The notes beneath the pieces are model-generated. The model was not told where the DNA came from. It did no database searches and saw only the letters and a list, made by a program, of their open reading frames with translations. This document shows, piece after piece, positions 37,126 to 45,691 of a DNA stretch of 64,000 nt. The stretch is from NCBI RefSeq assembly GCF_036812735.1, contig NZ_CP117523.1, positions 3,968,001 to 4,032,000 on the forward strand. Direction: 5' to 3'. The stretch is from Terrisporobacter glycolicus ATCC 14880 = DSM 1288 (lineage in GTDB: Bacteria > Bacillota > Clostridia > Peptostreptococcales > Peptostreptococcaceae). Each line of letters begins with the position of its first letter. Positions within the stretch are counted from its first letter, which is position 1. The translations under genes and the position numbers were made by a program.

Positions 37126-37881
37126 TTAGGCCACTATTTGCTTTAGTTGTTTTCTTTTATTAAAGAATTTTTTATAACTCAAGTATGTTGCCATAATAGT
37201 AGCTATTGATGACGACGATAAAATCATAAACGTAACCATAATTTGAAACTTAACTGCGACTAATGGAGATGCCCCTGCTAATATTAATCCTGTCATCATT
37301 CCTGGTAATGATACTATTCCTAAAGTTTTAGCTGAATCAATTGTAGGCATTATTGATATTTTAATACTTTCTCTAATTATTTCATCAGATGCTTCTTTTA
37401 TGCTTGCCCCTAAAGATAACTTAACTTCAACTGCTATTGAATTATTTTTGAAATTATTAATCAAATTTCTATAGCTTAAACCTATTGCAACCATAGAATT
37501 ACTTATTATCATTCCAGCTACTGGTATTACTTCATTTGGTGTATAACCTATAGCTTTTGAACTAATTAAAATACCTAAAGTTATGATTGTTCCCACACTA
37601 ATAGATGTAAATGATATTAAAACTTGACTTTCTATAGTAAATCCTTTTTTCTTTGTATTAATTGCCGCATTAATAATCATTACTAAAACTAATATGACTG
37701 TATAAATTAATTTATCTAGTCCAAATATAACGTCTAATATATATCCAACTGCTAATAATTGAACTACTGCTCTTAACATACTAACTATAATATCTCTATT
37801 TAATTCTAATTTTTCTTTATATGAAATTATAATAGGAACCATTATTAATACTGACGACAAAATTAACGATTCTGTTTTCAT
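37126..37881 (-). CDS. FetB/UPF0014-type ABC transporter permease
   Basis: A 251 aa membrane protein with about seven hydrophobic segments and UPF0014 hallmarks: RDIVSMLRAVVQLLAVGYIL, NSMVAIGLSYRNL, and SLPGMMTGLILAGASPLVAV. E. coli FetAB exports iron and aids oxidative-stress resistance; the same role here is inferred from homology. Its ATG overlaps the stop of the ATPase gene by one base (TAATG). Confidence 0.9.
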   Translation of the reverse strand: MKTESLILSSVLIMVPIIISYKEKLELNRDIIVSMLRAVVQLLAVGYILDVIFGLDKLIYTVILVLVMIINAAINTKKKGFTIESQVLISFTSISVGTIITLGILISSKAIGYTPNEVIPVAGMIISNSMVAIGLSYRNLINNFKNNSIAVEVKLSLGASIKEASDEIIRESIKISIMPTIDSAKTLGIVSLPGMMTGLILAGASPLVAVKFQIMVTFMILSSSSIATIMATYLSYKKFFNKRKQLKQIVA

Positions 37882-38537
37882 TAATTAAATTCCTCCACTT
37901 TTTCAATTTTTCCTTTTGATATTGTGACTCTTTTATTAAATATAGTTTCACTTTGTTTCTTGCTATGAGTAACCCATAATATCGTTACTCCTTGATTATT
38001 TAATTCTTCTACATAACCTTGTATAAGATTTGTATTGTCATAGTCTAAGGCAGATGTTATTTCATCTAACAATAATACTTCTGGAGTAAAAATTATATTT
38101 CTTATAAAAGATATTCTTTGCTTCTCTCCTCCTGATAATAAGTTTATATTTTTATTTAATATATCAGCTTCCAAATTAAATCTCTTTAACAAACTTATAA
38201 TTTTTTCACTATCTACTTCTTTATTTCTTATTTTAAAAGGAAACTCTAGATTATCATAAACCGTCTTACCAAATAAATATGGTATTTGGATAGAATAGCT
38301 AATTTTTTTCCTTAAATCAGTTGCTTCATAAAAGGAGTAGTCTTTACCTTTTAATTTAATATTTCCTTCTTTTACTTCTATTAAGTCTGCACATATTTTC
38401 AATAGAGTACTTTTTCCACTTCCTGATTCACCCACAATAGATATGCAATCACCTTTGTTTATATCTATTGTAACTCCGTCCAAAATAACATTTTCTTTAT
38501 CTTTATAATATAAATCTTTCAATTCTATTATTTTCAA
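37881..38537 (-). CDS. FetA-type ABC transporter ATP-binding protein
   Basis: A 218 aa ABC ATPase with Walker A GESGSGKST (about 36-44), signature LSGGEKQR (about 133-140) and Walker B VLLLDEITSALD (about 154-165). It pairs with the UPF0014 permease. The start is TTG at 38537 with AGGAGAA upstream. An inverted repeat at 38562-38584 lies right at the probable promoter. Confidence 0.9.
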   Translation of the reverse strand: MKIIELKDLYYKDKENVILDGVTIDINKGDCISIVGESGSGKSTLLKICADLIEVKEGNIKLKGKDYSFYEATDLRKKISYSIQIPYLFGKTVYDNLEFPFKIRNKEVDSEKIISLLKRFNLEADILNKNINLLSGGEKQRISFIRNIIFTPEVLLLDEITSALDYDNTNLIQGYVEELNNQGVTILWVTHSKKQSETIFNKRVTISKGKIEKVEEFN

Positions 38538-38561
38538 AACCTAATTCTCCTTATTTATCAT

Positions 38562-38584
38562 ATATCGATATCGTAATTCGATAT
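38562..38584. promoter_or_regulatory. Overlapping inverted repeats upstream of the FetAB-type operon
   Basis: The palindrome ATATCGATAT (38562-38571) overlaps ATATCG-N5-CGATAT (38568-38584), about 25-45 bp before the ATPase start. It could be an operator; the binding protein is unknown. Confidence 0.4.
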
Positions 38585-38613
38585 TAACATATTTAATTTA
38601 ATTTTTCAAGGAA

Positions 38614-38651
38614 AAGAACTAAGGTATTGTATTACCAACACCTTAGTTCTT
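38614..38651 (-). terminator. Hairpin after the PadR gene
   Basis: A 16-bp stem (AAGAACTAAGGTATTG with its complement, one G-U pair) abuts the PadR stop, with only a short T tract on the minus strand. Confidence 0.7.
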
Positions 38652-38652
38652 C

Positions 38653-38958
38653 TTACAAAACTTCATCTACTAATTCTTTTAAATTATGTTTCAATTCTTT
38701 TAATAAATGTCTACCTTTCTCAGTACTTCTATAGTATTTTCTTATTTTACCATTAACATTCTTTTCTTCCTTAATTAAATAATCCTCATCTACCATAGAT
38801 TTTAATATTGGGTACAAGGTTCCTGGACTTACATTGTATCCATGTTCTTTTAACTCTTCAATCATCCAACTTCCATAAAACCAGTCTTCTTGGCCATGAT
38901 GCAGTATATGAATATATATAAATCCATTGAAAATTTTTCTTATTATTTGATCCTTCAA
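38653..38958 (-). CDS. PadR-family transcriptional regulator
   Basis: A 101 aa winged-helix repressor of the short PadR group. The core HGQEDWFYGSWMIEELKEHG, then SPGTLYPILKSMVDEDYL and KYYRSTEKGRHLL, matches the family; the C-terminal helix would dimerise. The start is TTG at 38958 with GGAG-TTGAGG upstream. It is its own transcription unit, separated from the FetAB-type genes by a hairpin, so its target is unclear. Confidence 0.9.
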   Translation of the reverse strand: MKDQIIRKIFNGFIYIHILHHGQEDWFYGSWMIEELKEHGYNVSPGTLYPILKSMVDEDYLIKEEKNVNGKIRKYYRSTEKGRHLLKELKHNLKELVDEVL

Positions 38959-39048
38959 AACCTCAACTCCTTATTTTCACTTAAATATATAATTCTATTT
39001 TAATCTATATATCATATCTATCCTAGACATTTTCCCTATATATTATAA

Positions 39049-39077
39049 TTGTTACAGCTTTCCATATTTGTTATAAT
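39049..39077 (+). promoter_or_regulatory. Sigma-A promoter of the TtcA-like gene
   Basis: TTGTTA (39049-39054) and TATAAT (39072-39077) are 17 bp apart, about 64 bp before the start codon. Confidence 0.75.
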
Positions 39078-39140
39078 GTTTAGGTTGCTTTAATAAAAAT
39101 TAAAATTTTTTCATTTTATATAGTTGGGAGGAATAGATAC

Positions 39141-39860
39141 ATGCAAAAATTACTTAGCAAAACCCGCCAAGCAATTAAAGATTTTAACATGATAGAAGAA
39201 AATGACAAAATAGCAATTGGTTTATCTGGAGGAAAAGATAGTCTAGCACTACTTCATATATTGAAAAGCTACCAAAGATTTTCACCTGAAAAGTTTGAGT
39301 TAATAGCCATAACATTAAATCCAGGAGGGGTAGATAATTCTCCTTTACATAAATTATGCAAAGATTTATCTATACCTTATCATGAAATTCAAACAGATAT
39401 AAAAGAAATTGTATTTGATATTAGAAAAGAGAAAAACCCTTGCTCATTATGTGCAAACTTAAGACGTGGTGCCCTTAACGATACTGCAAAAAAATTGGGT
39501 TGCAACAAAGTTGCATTAGGACATCACCGAGATGATGCTATAGAGACTTTCTTAATGTCTATTCTTTATGAAGGTAGAGTAAGTTGTTTCTCTCCTAAAA
39601 CACATATGGATAGACAAGACTTAACTATAATCAGACCTATGATTTATGTTGAAGAATATATGACTAAAAAAGTGGCTAAGGATTATAATTATCCAATTAT
39701 AGAAAATCCTTGCCCAGTTGATGGAAAGACTAATAGACAAAATATAAAAGAGCTTGTGTCTAAGTTAAATAACCATATGCCTGGTTCTAAAAAAAATCTT
39801 TTTGGTGCTCTAAATAATGCAGATAACTTCTTTATCTGGGATAAAGAAAAAATTAAATAG
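39141..39860 (+). CDS. TtcA-like tRNA thiolation ATPase
   Basis: A 239 aa PP-loop ATPase of the TtcA/TilS superfamily. The PP-loop is LSGGKDSLALLH (about 29-40); a CxxC in NPCSLCANLRRG and a third Cys in NPCPVDGK fit the Fe-S-binding cysteines of TtcA, which makes 2-thiocytidine at tRNA position 32. ALGHHRDDAIETFLM is the superfamily HHxxD block. Assignment to TtcA rather than a related thiolase is by homology. A strong promoter precedes it. Confidence 0.85.
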   Translation: MQKLLSKTRQAIKDFNMIEENDKIAIGLSGGKDSLALLHILKSYQRFSPEKFELIAITLNPGGVDNSPLHKLCKDLSIPYHEIQTDIKEIVFDIRKEKNPCSLCANLRRGALNDTAKKLGCNKVALGHHRDDAIETFLMSILYEGRVSCFSPKTHMDRQDLTIIRPMIYVEEYMTKKVAKDYNYPIIENPCPVDGKTNRQNIKELVSKLNNHMPGSKKNLFGALNNADNFFIWDKEKIK

Positions 39861-39870
39861 TTGCAAATAG

Positions 39871-39903
39871 AAAAGGCTATATCATTTTTGATATAGCCTT
39901 TTT
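39871..39903 (+). terminator. Intrinsic terminator after the TtcA-like gene
   Basis: Arms AAAAGGCTATATCA and TGATATAGCCTTTT with a 4-nt loop and T tail lie 10 bp after the stop codon. Confidence 0.88.
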
Positions 39904-39947
39904 AGGGTTTGGGGGTGTATATAAAAACACTTTAAAATGTCTATTAC

Positions 39948-40580
39948 CTAATTCATATATAACTTAGCTTCTAACTCTTGAGATATTGCTAAATTATATA
40001 TATAAGCATTGCTTACTTCTACTATTAAATTATCTTCTAATTCAGAAGATAATTTTATGTTATTTATTTTTGTAGCATAGTTCATAACATAAGATCTTAT
40101 ATTTTTTATTCCGTCACAATTATAATAATTTAACCCTTCTGATGGAACTTTATAATTAACGCCTAACAAAGATACAAATGTTCTTCCGCCAAACAAATCT
40201 GCTATAAATCTAGTATATGCATAAGCTACTATTAGTTCCGGATTTGTATTGCCTATTTCTTTTATTCTTTCTACAAAGGCAACTGTTGAGGCTAATAATT
40301 CATATTTGTTTGGATTTTGATCTGAAAAATATTCCAAATCTTTTTCTATTAATTTATATCTATATAATTCTGGTGTTGAAAACTCTTTAACAACCTCATT
40401 ATCCTTATTATTTTCTATAGTTTCTTCTATTGCTTTATACATAGCACTAAGGTTGAATAGGTATTCTACATAACTATCTACTAATGCCTCTCCATCTACT
40501 ATTCTTTTTAAAATTCCTGAATGTTCTGCAGCACTATGTAAAGCACCTGTATTTCTTCTTATTTTAGTTATTAAATCCAT
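39948..40580 (-). CDS. Biliverdin-producing heme oxygenase
   Basis: A 210 aa HO-1-type heme oxygenase that opens heme to biliverdin, CO and iron. The N-terminal helix has TGALHSAAEHSG with the likely axial His; a later VAYAYTRFIADLFGG matches the distal-helix glycine region. An in-frame GTG at 40592 lies inside the AGGTGG, so the ATG at 40580 (8-nt spacing) is the start. A near-perfect Fur box 58 bp upstream points to iron-regulated heme iron use. In an anaerobe it may also serve heme or oxygen detoxification. Confidence 0.9.
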   Translation of the reverse strand: MDLITKIRRNTGALHSAAEHSGILKRIVDGEALVDSYVEYLFNLSAMYKAIEETIENNKDNEVVKEFSTPELYRYKLIEKDLEYFSDQNPNKYELLASTVAFVERIKEIGNTNPELIVAYAYTRFIADLFGGRTFVSLLGVNYKVPSEGLNYYNCDGIKNIRSYVMNYATKINNIKLSSELEDNLIVEVSNAYIYNLAISQELEAKLYMN

Positions 40581-40637
40581 AACTGTCACCACCTACATTA
40601 TTTTAATTTTTATTTATTAGAAAGATCACAAGCTAAT

Positions 40638-40652
40638 TGATAATAGTTATCA
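40638..40652 (-). promoter_or_regulatory. Fur box upstream of heme oxygenase
   Basis: TGATAATAGTTATCA matches the 7-1-7 Fur consensus TGATAATNATTATCA at 14 of 15 positions. It overlaps a possible -35 (TTATCA) whose -10 would be TAATAA 18 bp later on the minus strand. Confidence 0.75.
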
Positions 40653-40879
40653 TTTTCTATATTATTATTTATTCCCTTTCTTTTTTATCTTAAACATTTT
40701 TTAATATTTTTATTATTTTCACGTTATGAATACGATATCCTAAGCATTGATATATCTAAGTTACACCAATTATTAACTATTTAAATTTTTTTGTATACCT
40801 TAAGTAAAATTTTTGGTATTATAGATTAGTATGTGTATACAAAATGCATTAATATGAATTTTTATTAGGAGGTTTCACA

Positions 40880-41491
40880 ATGACAAATGAAACAAAAGTT
40901 AAAGTTGTAACTGCTGACCCTTCAGCATTAGGACTTTTTGGATTAGCAATAATAACATTAGTAGCTTCATCTCAAAAATTAGGATTAACTTCAGGAGTAT
41001 CTTTAGTTTTACCATGGGCTATATTCTTAGGAGCTACAGCTCAATTATTTGCATGTATAAATGATTTCAAACATAACAATACATTTGGTGCTACTGCATT
41101 CGGTGCTTACGCATTCTTCTGGTATGCAGTTGGATTTACTTGGTTAATACAAAACGGAGTATTTGGTCCTGAATTAGCAGCTGCTTGTGATACAAAACAA
41201 TTAGGGTTTGCTTACTTAGGATACTTAATTTTCACATTATTTATGACTATAGGTGCTATGGAAACTCATAAAGTATTATTCACTATATTTGTTCTTATAG
41301 ATTTCTTATTTATAGGATTATCTTTAAGCTCATTCGGAATAATGGAACATGCTACTCATATGTTAGCTGCTTATTCTGAATTATTAATAGCAATAGTATC
41401 ATTCTATGGTTGTGGTGCAGCTGTTTTAAACACTCACTTTGGAAGAACTTTCTTACCAGTTGGTAAACCATTTGGTATATTCAAAAAATAA
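40880..41491 (+). CDS. Acetate uptake transporter (GPR1/FUN34/YaaH, SatP family)
   Basis: A 203 aa membrane protein with six hydrophobic helices. The family N-terminal signature NPAPLGL appears as DPSALGLFGLAI, followed by WAIFLGATAQLFACINDFK and a C-terminal SELLIAIVSFYGCGAAVLNT. SatP-type proteins carry acetate and succinate by proton symport or as channels. The gene is unusually rich in optimal codons compared with its neighbours, suggesting high expression. AGGAGG is 8 nt before the ATG. Confidence 0.9.
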   Translation: MTNETKVKVVTADPSALGLFGLAIITLVASSQKLGLTSGVSLVLPWAIFLGATAQLFACINDFKHNNTFGATAFGAYAFFWYAVGFTWLIQNGVFGPELAAACDTKQLGFAYLGYLIFTLFMTIGAMETHKVLFTIFVLIDFLFIGLSLSSFGIMEHATHMLAAYSELLIAIVSFYGCGAAVLNTHFGRTFLPVGKPFGIFKK

Positions 41492-41508
41492 TAACTTTTA
41501 TATATATG

Positions 41509-41548
41509 AAAATAGCATTAACCATTTTTGTGGTTAATGCTATTTTTT
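41509..41548. terminator. Bidirectional terminator
   Basis: A 15-bp stem (AAATAGCATTAACCA and complement) with T tail on the plus strand and T4 on the minus lies between convergent genes. Confidence 0.85.
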
Positions 41549-41561
41549 ATTTACTTATAAT

Positions 41562-42380
41562 TTACTTTTTAAATTCATTATTATCGCTTAAAAAGATCTG
41601 AATTTGAGAACTATAAGTCTTCGTATTAAAAATATCATTAAATAAGTCAAACTCTATAATTCTATTAACTTTTATTTTGTTTTCTTCTATATAATCGTAA
41701 AGTTTTTTCATACATTCTTTTTCATTATTCTTATTATAAACTATAGTTAAATAGTTACCTTCAGGCAATAGCTTTATACTTTCATCTTCTCTTATATTTT
41801 CATTTCTTTCAATTCCATTAAATACATATTTGACCTCTACATCTCTACTAGAGTTAACATTGTATATGATTCCTCTTTGTACAGAAACTTTAACCTTTTT
41901 CTCTATTATCAATTTTTCTAAATCAGAATAATAAAGTAATTCCTTTAAACATCCTGCTTCTTTACATGGTAAAACAATTATATAGCGTGGCTCAAAATAT
42001 TTAATGGATATTTCATTTTCATTTAGTATTTCTTTAGATGAATTTATACTTTCTTTTAGCATATCAATATTTTCAATTACTTCGCTCATTTTTTTTATAT
42101 TTTTTTCAGCTTCTTCTCTCTTTACTTCTAAAAATTTAAGTAATTTATCAGTATCACATTCTTGAAAAATATCTTGAAGCTCTTTTATACTAGTGCCTAG
42201 TGATCTACATCCTTTTATAATATCTATATAGACAAATTGATCTATAGAATAGTATCTATATCCTGAGTCCTCATCAATATATTTTGGAATAAGAATGCCC
42301 ATTTTATGATAATATCTTAAAGCTTTTATTGTAATTTCTTTAATTTTAGACACTTCTCCTATAGAAAATAATTTTGACAT
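41562..42380 (-). CDS. MerR-family regulator with C-terminal effector domain
   Basis: A 272 aa MerR protein: N-terminal winged helix (about 1-75: FSIGEVSKIKEITIKALRYY and SGYRYYSIDQF), dimerisation coiled coil (about 80-115), then a GyrI/BmrR-like effector-binding region (about 120-260). Such proteins sense small, often toxic molecules. It is divergent from a GNAT gene whose promoter has the long spacer and dyad expected for MerR activation. The ribosome-binding site is modest (AAAGGTAG). Confidence 0.9.
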   Translation of the reverse strand: MSKLFSIGEVSKIKEITIKALRYYHKMGILIPKYIDEDSGYRYYSIDQFVYIDIIKGCRSLGTSIKELQDIFQECDTDKLLKFLEVKREEAEKNIKKMSEVIENIDMLKESINSSKEILNENEISIKYFEPRYIIVLPCKEAGCLKELLYYSDLEKLIIEKKVKVSVQRGIIYNVNSSRDVEVKYVFNGIERNENIREDESIKLLPEGNYLTIVYNKNNEKECMKKLYDYIEENKIKVNRIIEFDLFNDIFNTKTYSSQIQIFLSDNNEFKK

Positions 42381-42412
42381 TTTACCACTACCTTTTTATT
42401 TTTTAATTTTTG

Positions 42413-42443
42413 TTGACTCTGCTCTTAGGGGAGATATTATTAT
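42413..42443 (+). promoter_or_regulatory. MerR-type promoter with 19-bp spacer and dyad
   Basis: TTGACT (42413-42418) and TATTAT (42438-42443) are 19 bp apart, and the imperfect dyad TCTGCTCTTAGGGGAGA (42418-42434) fills the spacer. This is the layout of MerR-activated promoters, and it points to the GNAT gene. Confidence 0.65.
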
Positions 42444-42508
42444 CATCATTATACACTATTTGTTGTTTAAATAAGAAATATAAATTAGGTTAAATGAAAG
42501 GATATTTT

Positions 42509-43144
42509 ATGAATATGAACAAAATAATATACAGAAACATAGTTAAATCAGATTATGAAACTATTAAGAAATTAATTGGAGAAGCATTTGGCTTTTCAGA
42601 TTTTATTAAAGATAAGCAATTACTAGATATTGTATTAAGCGGATATCTTCAAGAATGTCTTTTAGACAGTTCATTTAGTAAAGTTGCTCAAAAGGATGAT
42701 AAGGTAATTGGTTTTATTTTAGGCAGTGCGAAAAATGATAAAACTCGTATAAGTAATTCAATTGATTCCTTAGAATTTGACAATAATACAATTGAATTAT
42801 TGATGAATATTAAAGAAAATCAAATTTTATTTAAAGAGTTTTCAAAAATTCCAGCTACGTACAAAGAAATTATAAAAGGAAAAGAAGATCAATTCCAAGG
42901 GTGTATTCAGTTATTCGTTGTATCTAAGGAGTCTCGAGGCCTTGGCGTTGGAAAAACTTTGGTCAAGTATTTATCTGATTATATGAATAGTATGGATGTA
43001 AAGTCTTTATATCTGTTTACAGATAGTAGATGCAACTATGGATTTTATGACAGTCAAAATTTCAAAAAATTAAATGAAAAAGAAGTAAACTTTAATTATG
43101 TAAATAATAAATTGGATGTATTTTTATATGGTTATGACTTTTAA
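42509..43144 (+). CDS. GNAT-family N-acetyltransferase
   Basis: A 211 aa acetyltransferase. The acetyl-CoA-binding motif A is QLFVVSKESRGLGVGKTLV (R-G-x-G-x-G-K form, about residues 134-152), with a preceding VIGFILG strand and a late LYLFTDSRCNYGFYDSQNF. AAAGGA is 6 nt before the ATG at 42509; an upstream ATG at 42494 lacks a site. It is probably induced by the divergent MerR protein, so it may acetylate a toxic small molecule; that is inference. Confidence 0.88.
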   Translation: MNMNKIIYRNIVKSDYETIKKLIGEAFGFSDFIKDKQLLDIVLSGYLQECLLDSSFSKVAQKDDKVIGFILGSAKNDKTRISNSIDSLEFDNNTIELLMNIKENQILFKEFSKIPATYKEIIKGKEDQFQGCIQLFVVSKESRGLGVGKTLVKYLSDYMNSMDVKSLYLFTDSRCNYGFYDSQNFKKLNEKEVNFNYVNNKLDVFLYGYDF

Positions 43145-43160
43145 TATTATATTAAAACAA

Positions 43161-43190
43161 GAACCATATCACAAATAAGTGATATGGTTC
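43161..43190. terminator. Hairpin between GNAT and cyclase-like genes
   Basis: A 12-bp stem GAACCATATCAC/GTGATATGGTTC with a 6-nt loop lies between convergent genes; T tracts are poor, so efficiency is uncertain. Confidence 0.6.
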
Positions 43191-43248
43191 TCAGTTTCAC
43201 ATCCCTAATATGTTAATTTTCAAATATTTATTATTAAGGTTTATAATT

Positions 43249-44070
43249 TTATAAATCATCACTTAAAACCTGGCTTGGCCATGAAAGTAGACTTTTTCTT
43301 GATATTTTTAACTGTTTTTCATTTGGGAAATTTAAGTCACAAAAATAATTGTGATAATTAGCTGTCCAAACATATTTATCCCATACTCTTATATTTTTTT
43401 TATTAATCTCTAGCATTTCTTCAATTTTAACCTTATGTCTAAGTAGTAGTTCTAGTTGTATTCTTTCAAATTCATATTTATTGTTACACTCTCTATAATA
43501 TTTAAATATGGTATTTAAATAATTTAAAAACCATTGTCCATCACTATCTATAAGTATTTTATTATATTGAGGTGCTACATCATAATAATTTATGTATTTT
43601 TTTAATCTTTTTACAGTTTTATCATCTAATATAATTCTTGGATAGCATGCCAGTTTACTTTCTGTATTATGAGCATCTAAAAGAGCTGGTCCAAATACAA
43701 TGTCCTCATTTATGTAAAAATCACCTACACTTACACCACCTCTAACAAAAAGGCCTTCTAGTGATAGATTAAATTGATATTCCGATACATTATCTAGTAT
43801 TTCATTTAATTCAGCTTCTCCATCATCTTTTATAGGATATCCAATAATCATATTATCAGTATATATTTTTATATTTCCTTGACTATATTTATTTGGGACT
43901 ACACATTGCTTGTTCTTATTTATAAGGTAGTTGATATCTTTTAATAACTGATTTCCATATCCATCTCTACAAGAATCTGATATCATTTGTGAAAATCCTA
44001 ATATATCTATAGCACATACCATAGAGTTGACTAGTTTTGGATTATCTTTATCGTATTTTTGCATATTCAT
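43249..44070 (-). CDS. Class III nucleotidyl-cyclase-like protein, orphan
   Basis: A 273 aa protein of no named family. Residues 17-146 look like a class III cyclase catalytic fold: VCAIDILGFSQMI with Asp22 in the first metal position, IKIYTDNMIIGYP with Asp72 in the second, then FVRGGVSVGDFY and VFGPALLDAHNTES. The usual transition-state Asn/Arg helix (NxAAR) is replaced by DAHNTES, so activity is uncertain. Residues 150-273 are basic and aromatic with no known domain. It has its own modest ribosome-binding site (AAGGATG) and no obvious operon partner. Similar proteins are listed as hypothetical in many genomes. Confidence 0.65.
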   Translation of the reverse strand: MNMQKYDKDNPKLVNSMVCAIDILGFSQMISDSCRDGYGNQLLKDINYLINKNKQCVVPNKYSQGNIKIYTDNMIIGYPIKDDGEAELNEILDNVSEYQFNLSLEGLFVRGGVSVGDFYINEDIVFGPALLDAHNTESKLACYPRIILDDKTVKRLKKYINYYDVAPQYNKILIDSDGQWFLNYLNTIFKYYRECNNKYEFERIQLELLLRHKVKIEEMLEINKKNIRVWDKYVWTANYHNYFCDLNFPNEKQLKISRKSLLSWPSQVLSDDL

Positions 44071-44258
44071 TTCAACACATCCTTACATATTATTTACAAC
44101 TTAATAACTATCTACTTATTATATTACACTTTTGCAGCAAGTACAATTAAGTTAATACATCTTAAAAAATGAATATTATTTTTAATGAAAAATATTCCTT
44201 AACTAAAAATGTTATGGAGTATTAATATAGTTAATTTCGTTTATTAAGTTATTATTTT

Positions 44259-44738
44259 TTACTTGTGGTACGGTTCTCCATTATTTATTCTATAAGCTCT
44301 GTAAATTTGCTCCAATAATATTAATCTCATAAGCTGATGAGGAAATGTCATCTTGGAGAAAGACAACTTATAATTAGCTCTTCTTAAAACTTCATCAGAA
44401 AGTCCTAAAGACCCACCTATAACAAATACTATATGACTAGTTCCTCTAACACCTAAATTATCAATTGTATCTGCCAATTCTTCAGATGATAAGTTCTTTC
44501 CATCTATAGCAAGAGCTATAACATGAGCATTATCCTTTATTTTACTTAGTATCTTCTTTCCTTCTTTATCTTTAATCATAAGCATTTCTTTATCGCTTAA
44601 ATTTTCAGGAGCTTTCTCATCATCTAGTTCTATTACTTCTAACTTGCAATATTTAGATAATCTTTTTGAAAATTCATCTATTCCCAATTTTAAATATTTT
44701 TCTTTTATTTTTCCTACACAAACTATACTGATACGCAT
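44259..44738 (-). CDS. rlmH: 23S rRNA (pseudouridine1915-N3)-methyltransferase RlmH
   Basis: A 159 aa SPOUT-class methyltransferase acting on helix 69 of 23S rRNA. Motifs: N-terminal [17 protein letters not shown], the trefoil-knot AdoMet site [14 protein letters not shown] and the C-terminal [28 protein letters not shown] precedes the ATG. It lies downstream of the WalJ gene as in many Firmicutes, but without the usual htrA between. Confidence 0.96.
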   Translation of the reverse strand: MRISIVCVGKIKEKYLKLGIDEFSKRLSKYCKLEVIELDDEKAPENLSDKEMLMIKDKEGKKILSKIKDNAHVIALAIDGKNLSSEELADTIDNLGVRGTSHIVFVIGGSLGLSDEVLRRANYKLSFSKMTFPHQLMRLILLEQIYRAYRINNGEPYHK

Positions 44739-44775
44739 ATTTTTCTCCTCTTATTAACTTTATCTTTTAAACAAC

Positions 44776-44833
44776 GGATGTATCTGAATCAATAGCAAAA
44801 TAATTGGCAGACACGCGACTAAAAGATATATCC
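44776..44833 (-). other. Possible structured spacer between walJ and rlmH
   Basis: On the minus strand GGATATATC (44825-44833) can pair with GATACATCC (44776-44784), one G-U, closing a loop of about 40 nt with an uncommonly GC-rich TCGCGTGTCTGCC. No reading frame with a start is evident in this 119-bp gap. Confidence 0.35.
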
Positions 44834-44857
44834 TTAGCGATATGAACGAAGTAAATT

Positions 44858-45649
44858 TTACAGTTCAAAAACCTTTGAAACTTTATCCCTTGATAAAACT
44901 TCTAAATTTAAATCTTGTCCTATTATCATGTCATTATTCGATAGTACATTCTTAGACGTAGCAAAGGCCAAGTCTGGAAAATTATTTTCCTTACTTAAAT
45001 GAGCTAATAATATAGATTGTGCATTATTATTAATTAAATCTACACAAAACTTAGCTGCTTCTTCGTTTGATAAATGTCCACAATCAGACATTACCCTTCT
45101 TTTTAAACTATACGTATAGCTTCCCATCATTAACATATTTGGATCATAATTAGATTCTAACACTACAAGTTTTGAGTCATATAAATTTTGTCTAATGTTG
45201 TCTGTTACACATCCTATATCCGTAGCAATTGACATTTTTTCTTGTTCTGAAAGTAAATTATATCCTACTGCATCACTTGAATCGTGTGGTATGGAAAAAG
45301 GCTTAATTCCTAAATCCCCTATACTGTATGTTTTATCATTTTCAAATACTTTCATATTGTCTTCTTTTATGTTTCCTAATTTATCTTTCATGGCACACCA
45401 TGTTTTTACATTTGCAAAAATAGGTATGTCCAATTTTCTCGATAATATTCCTGCTCCTTTTATATGGTCAGAATGCTCATGTGTTATAAATATGCCCTTT
45501 ATTTTTTCTATATCAGCATTTATCTCATTTAAGCCTGTCATTATTCTTTTACCACTAAGGCCTGCATCTATTAATATATTGGTATCCTTGTAACTAACAA
45601 AGTGACAATTTCCACTACTTCCACTTCCTATAGAACAATACTTTAACAT
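44858..45649 (-). CDS. walJ: WalJ (YycJ)-type metallo-beta-lactamase-fold hydrolase
   Basis: A 263 aa MBL-fold protein. CSIGSGSSGNCHFV at the N-terminus, the metal motif THEHSDHIKG and LVVLESNYDPNM with DCGHLSNEEA are typical of YycJ/WalJ, a 5'-3' exonuclease-like protein linked to the WalRK region and to coordination of replication with division. An upstream in-frame ATG exists at 45676, but AGAGGTG before 45649 decides. The walRK genes themselves are not in the window. Confidence 0.92.
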   Translation of the reverse strand: MLKYCSIGSGSSGNCHFVSYKDTNILIDAGLSGKRIMTGLNEINADIEKIKGIFITHEHSDHIKGAGILSRKLDIPIFANVKTWCAMKDKLGNIKEDNMKVFENDKTYSIGDLGIKPFSIPHDSSDAVGYNLLSEQEKMSIATDIGCVTDNIRQNLYDSKLVVLESNYDPNMLMMGSYTYSLKRRVMSDCGHLSNEEAAKFCVDLINNNAQSILLAHLSKENNFPDLAFATSKNVLSNNDMIIGQDLNLEVLSRDKVSKVFEL

Positions 45650-45691
45650 GGTGCACCTCTTTTCTCTTTTTCTCATAAATTATATTATACC

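Noticed and set aside
44753-44857. Open hydrophobic frame in the walJ-rlmH gap
   Set aside because: No start codon and only about 34 codons; cannot be separated from chance.
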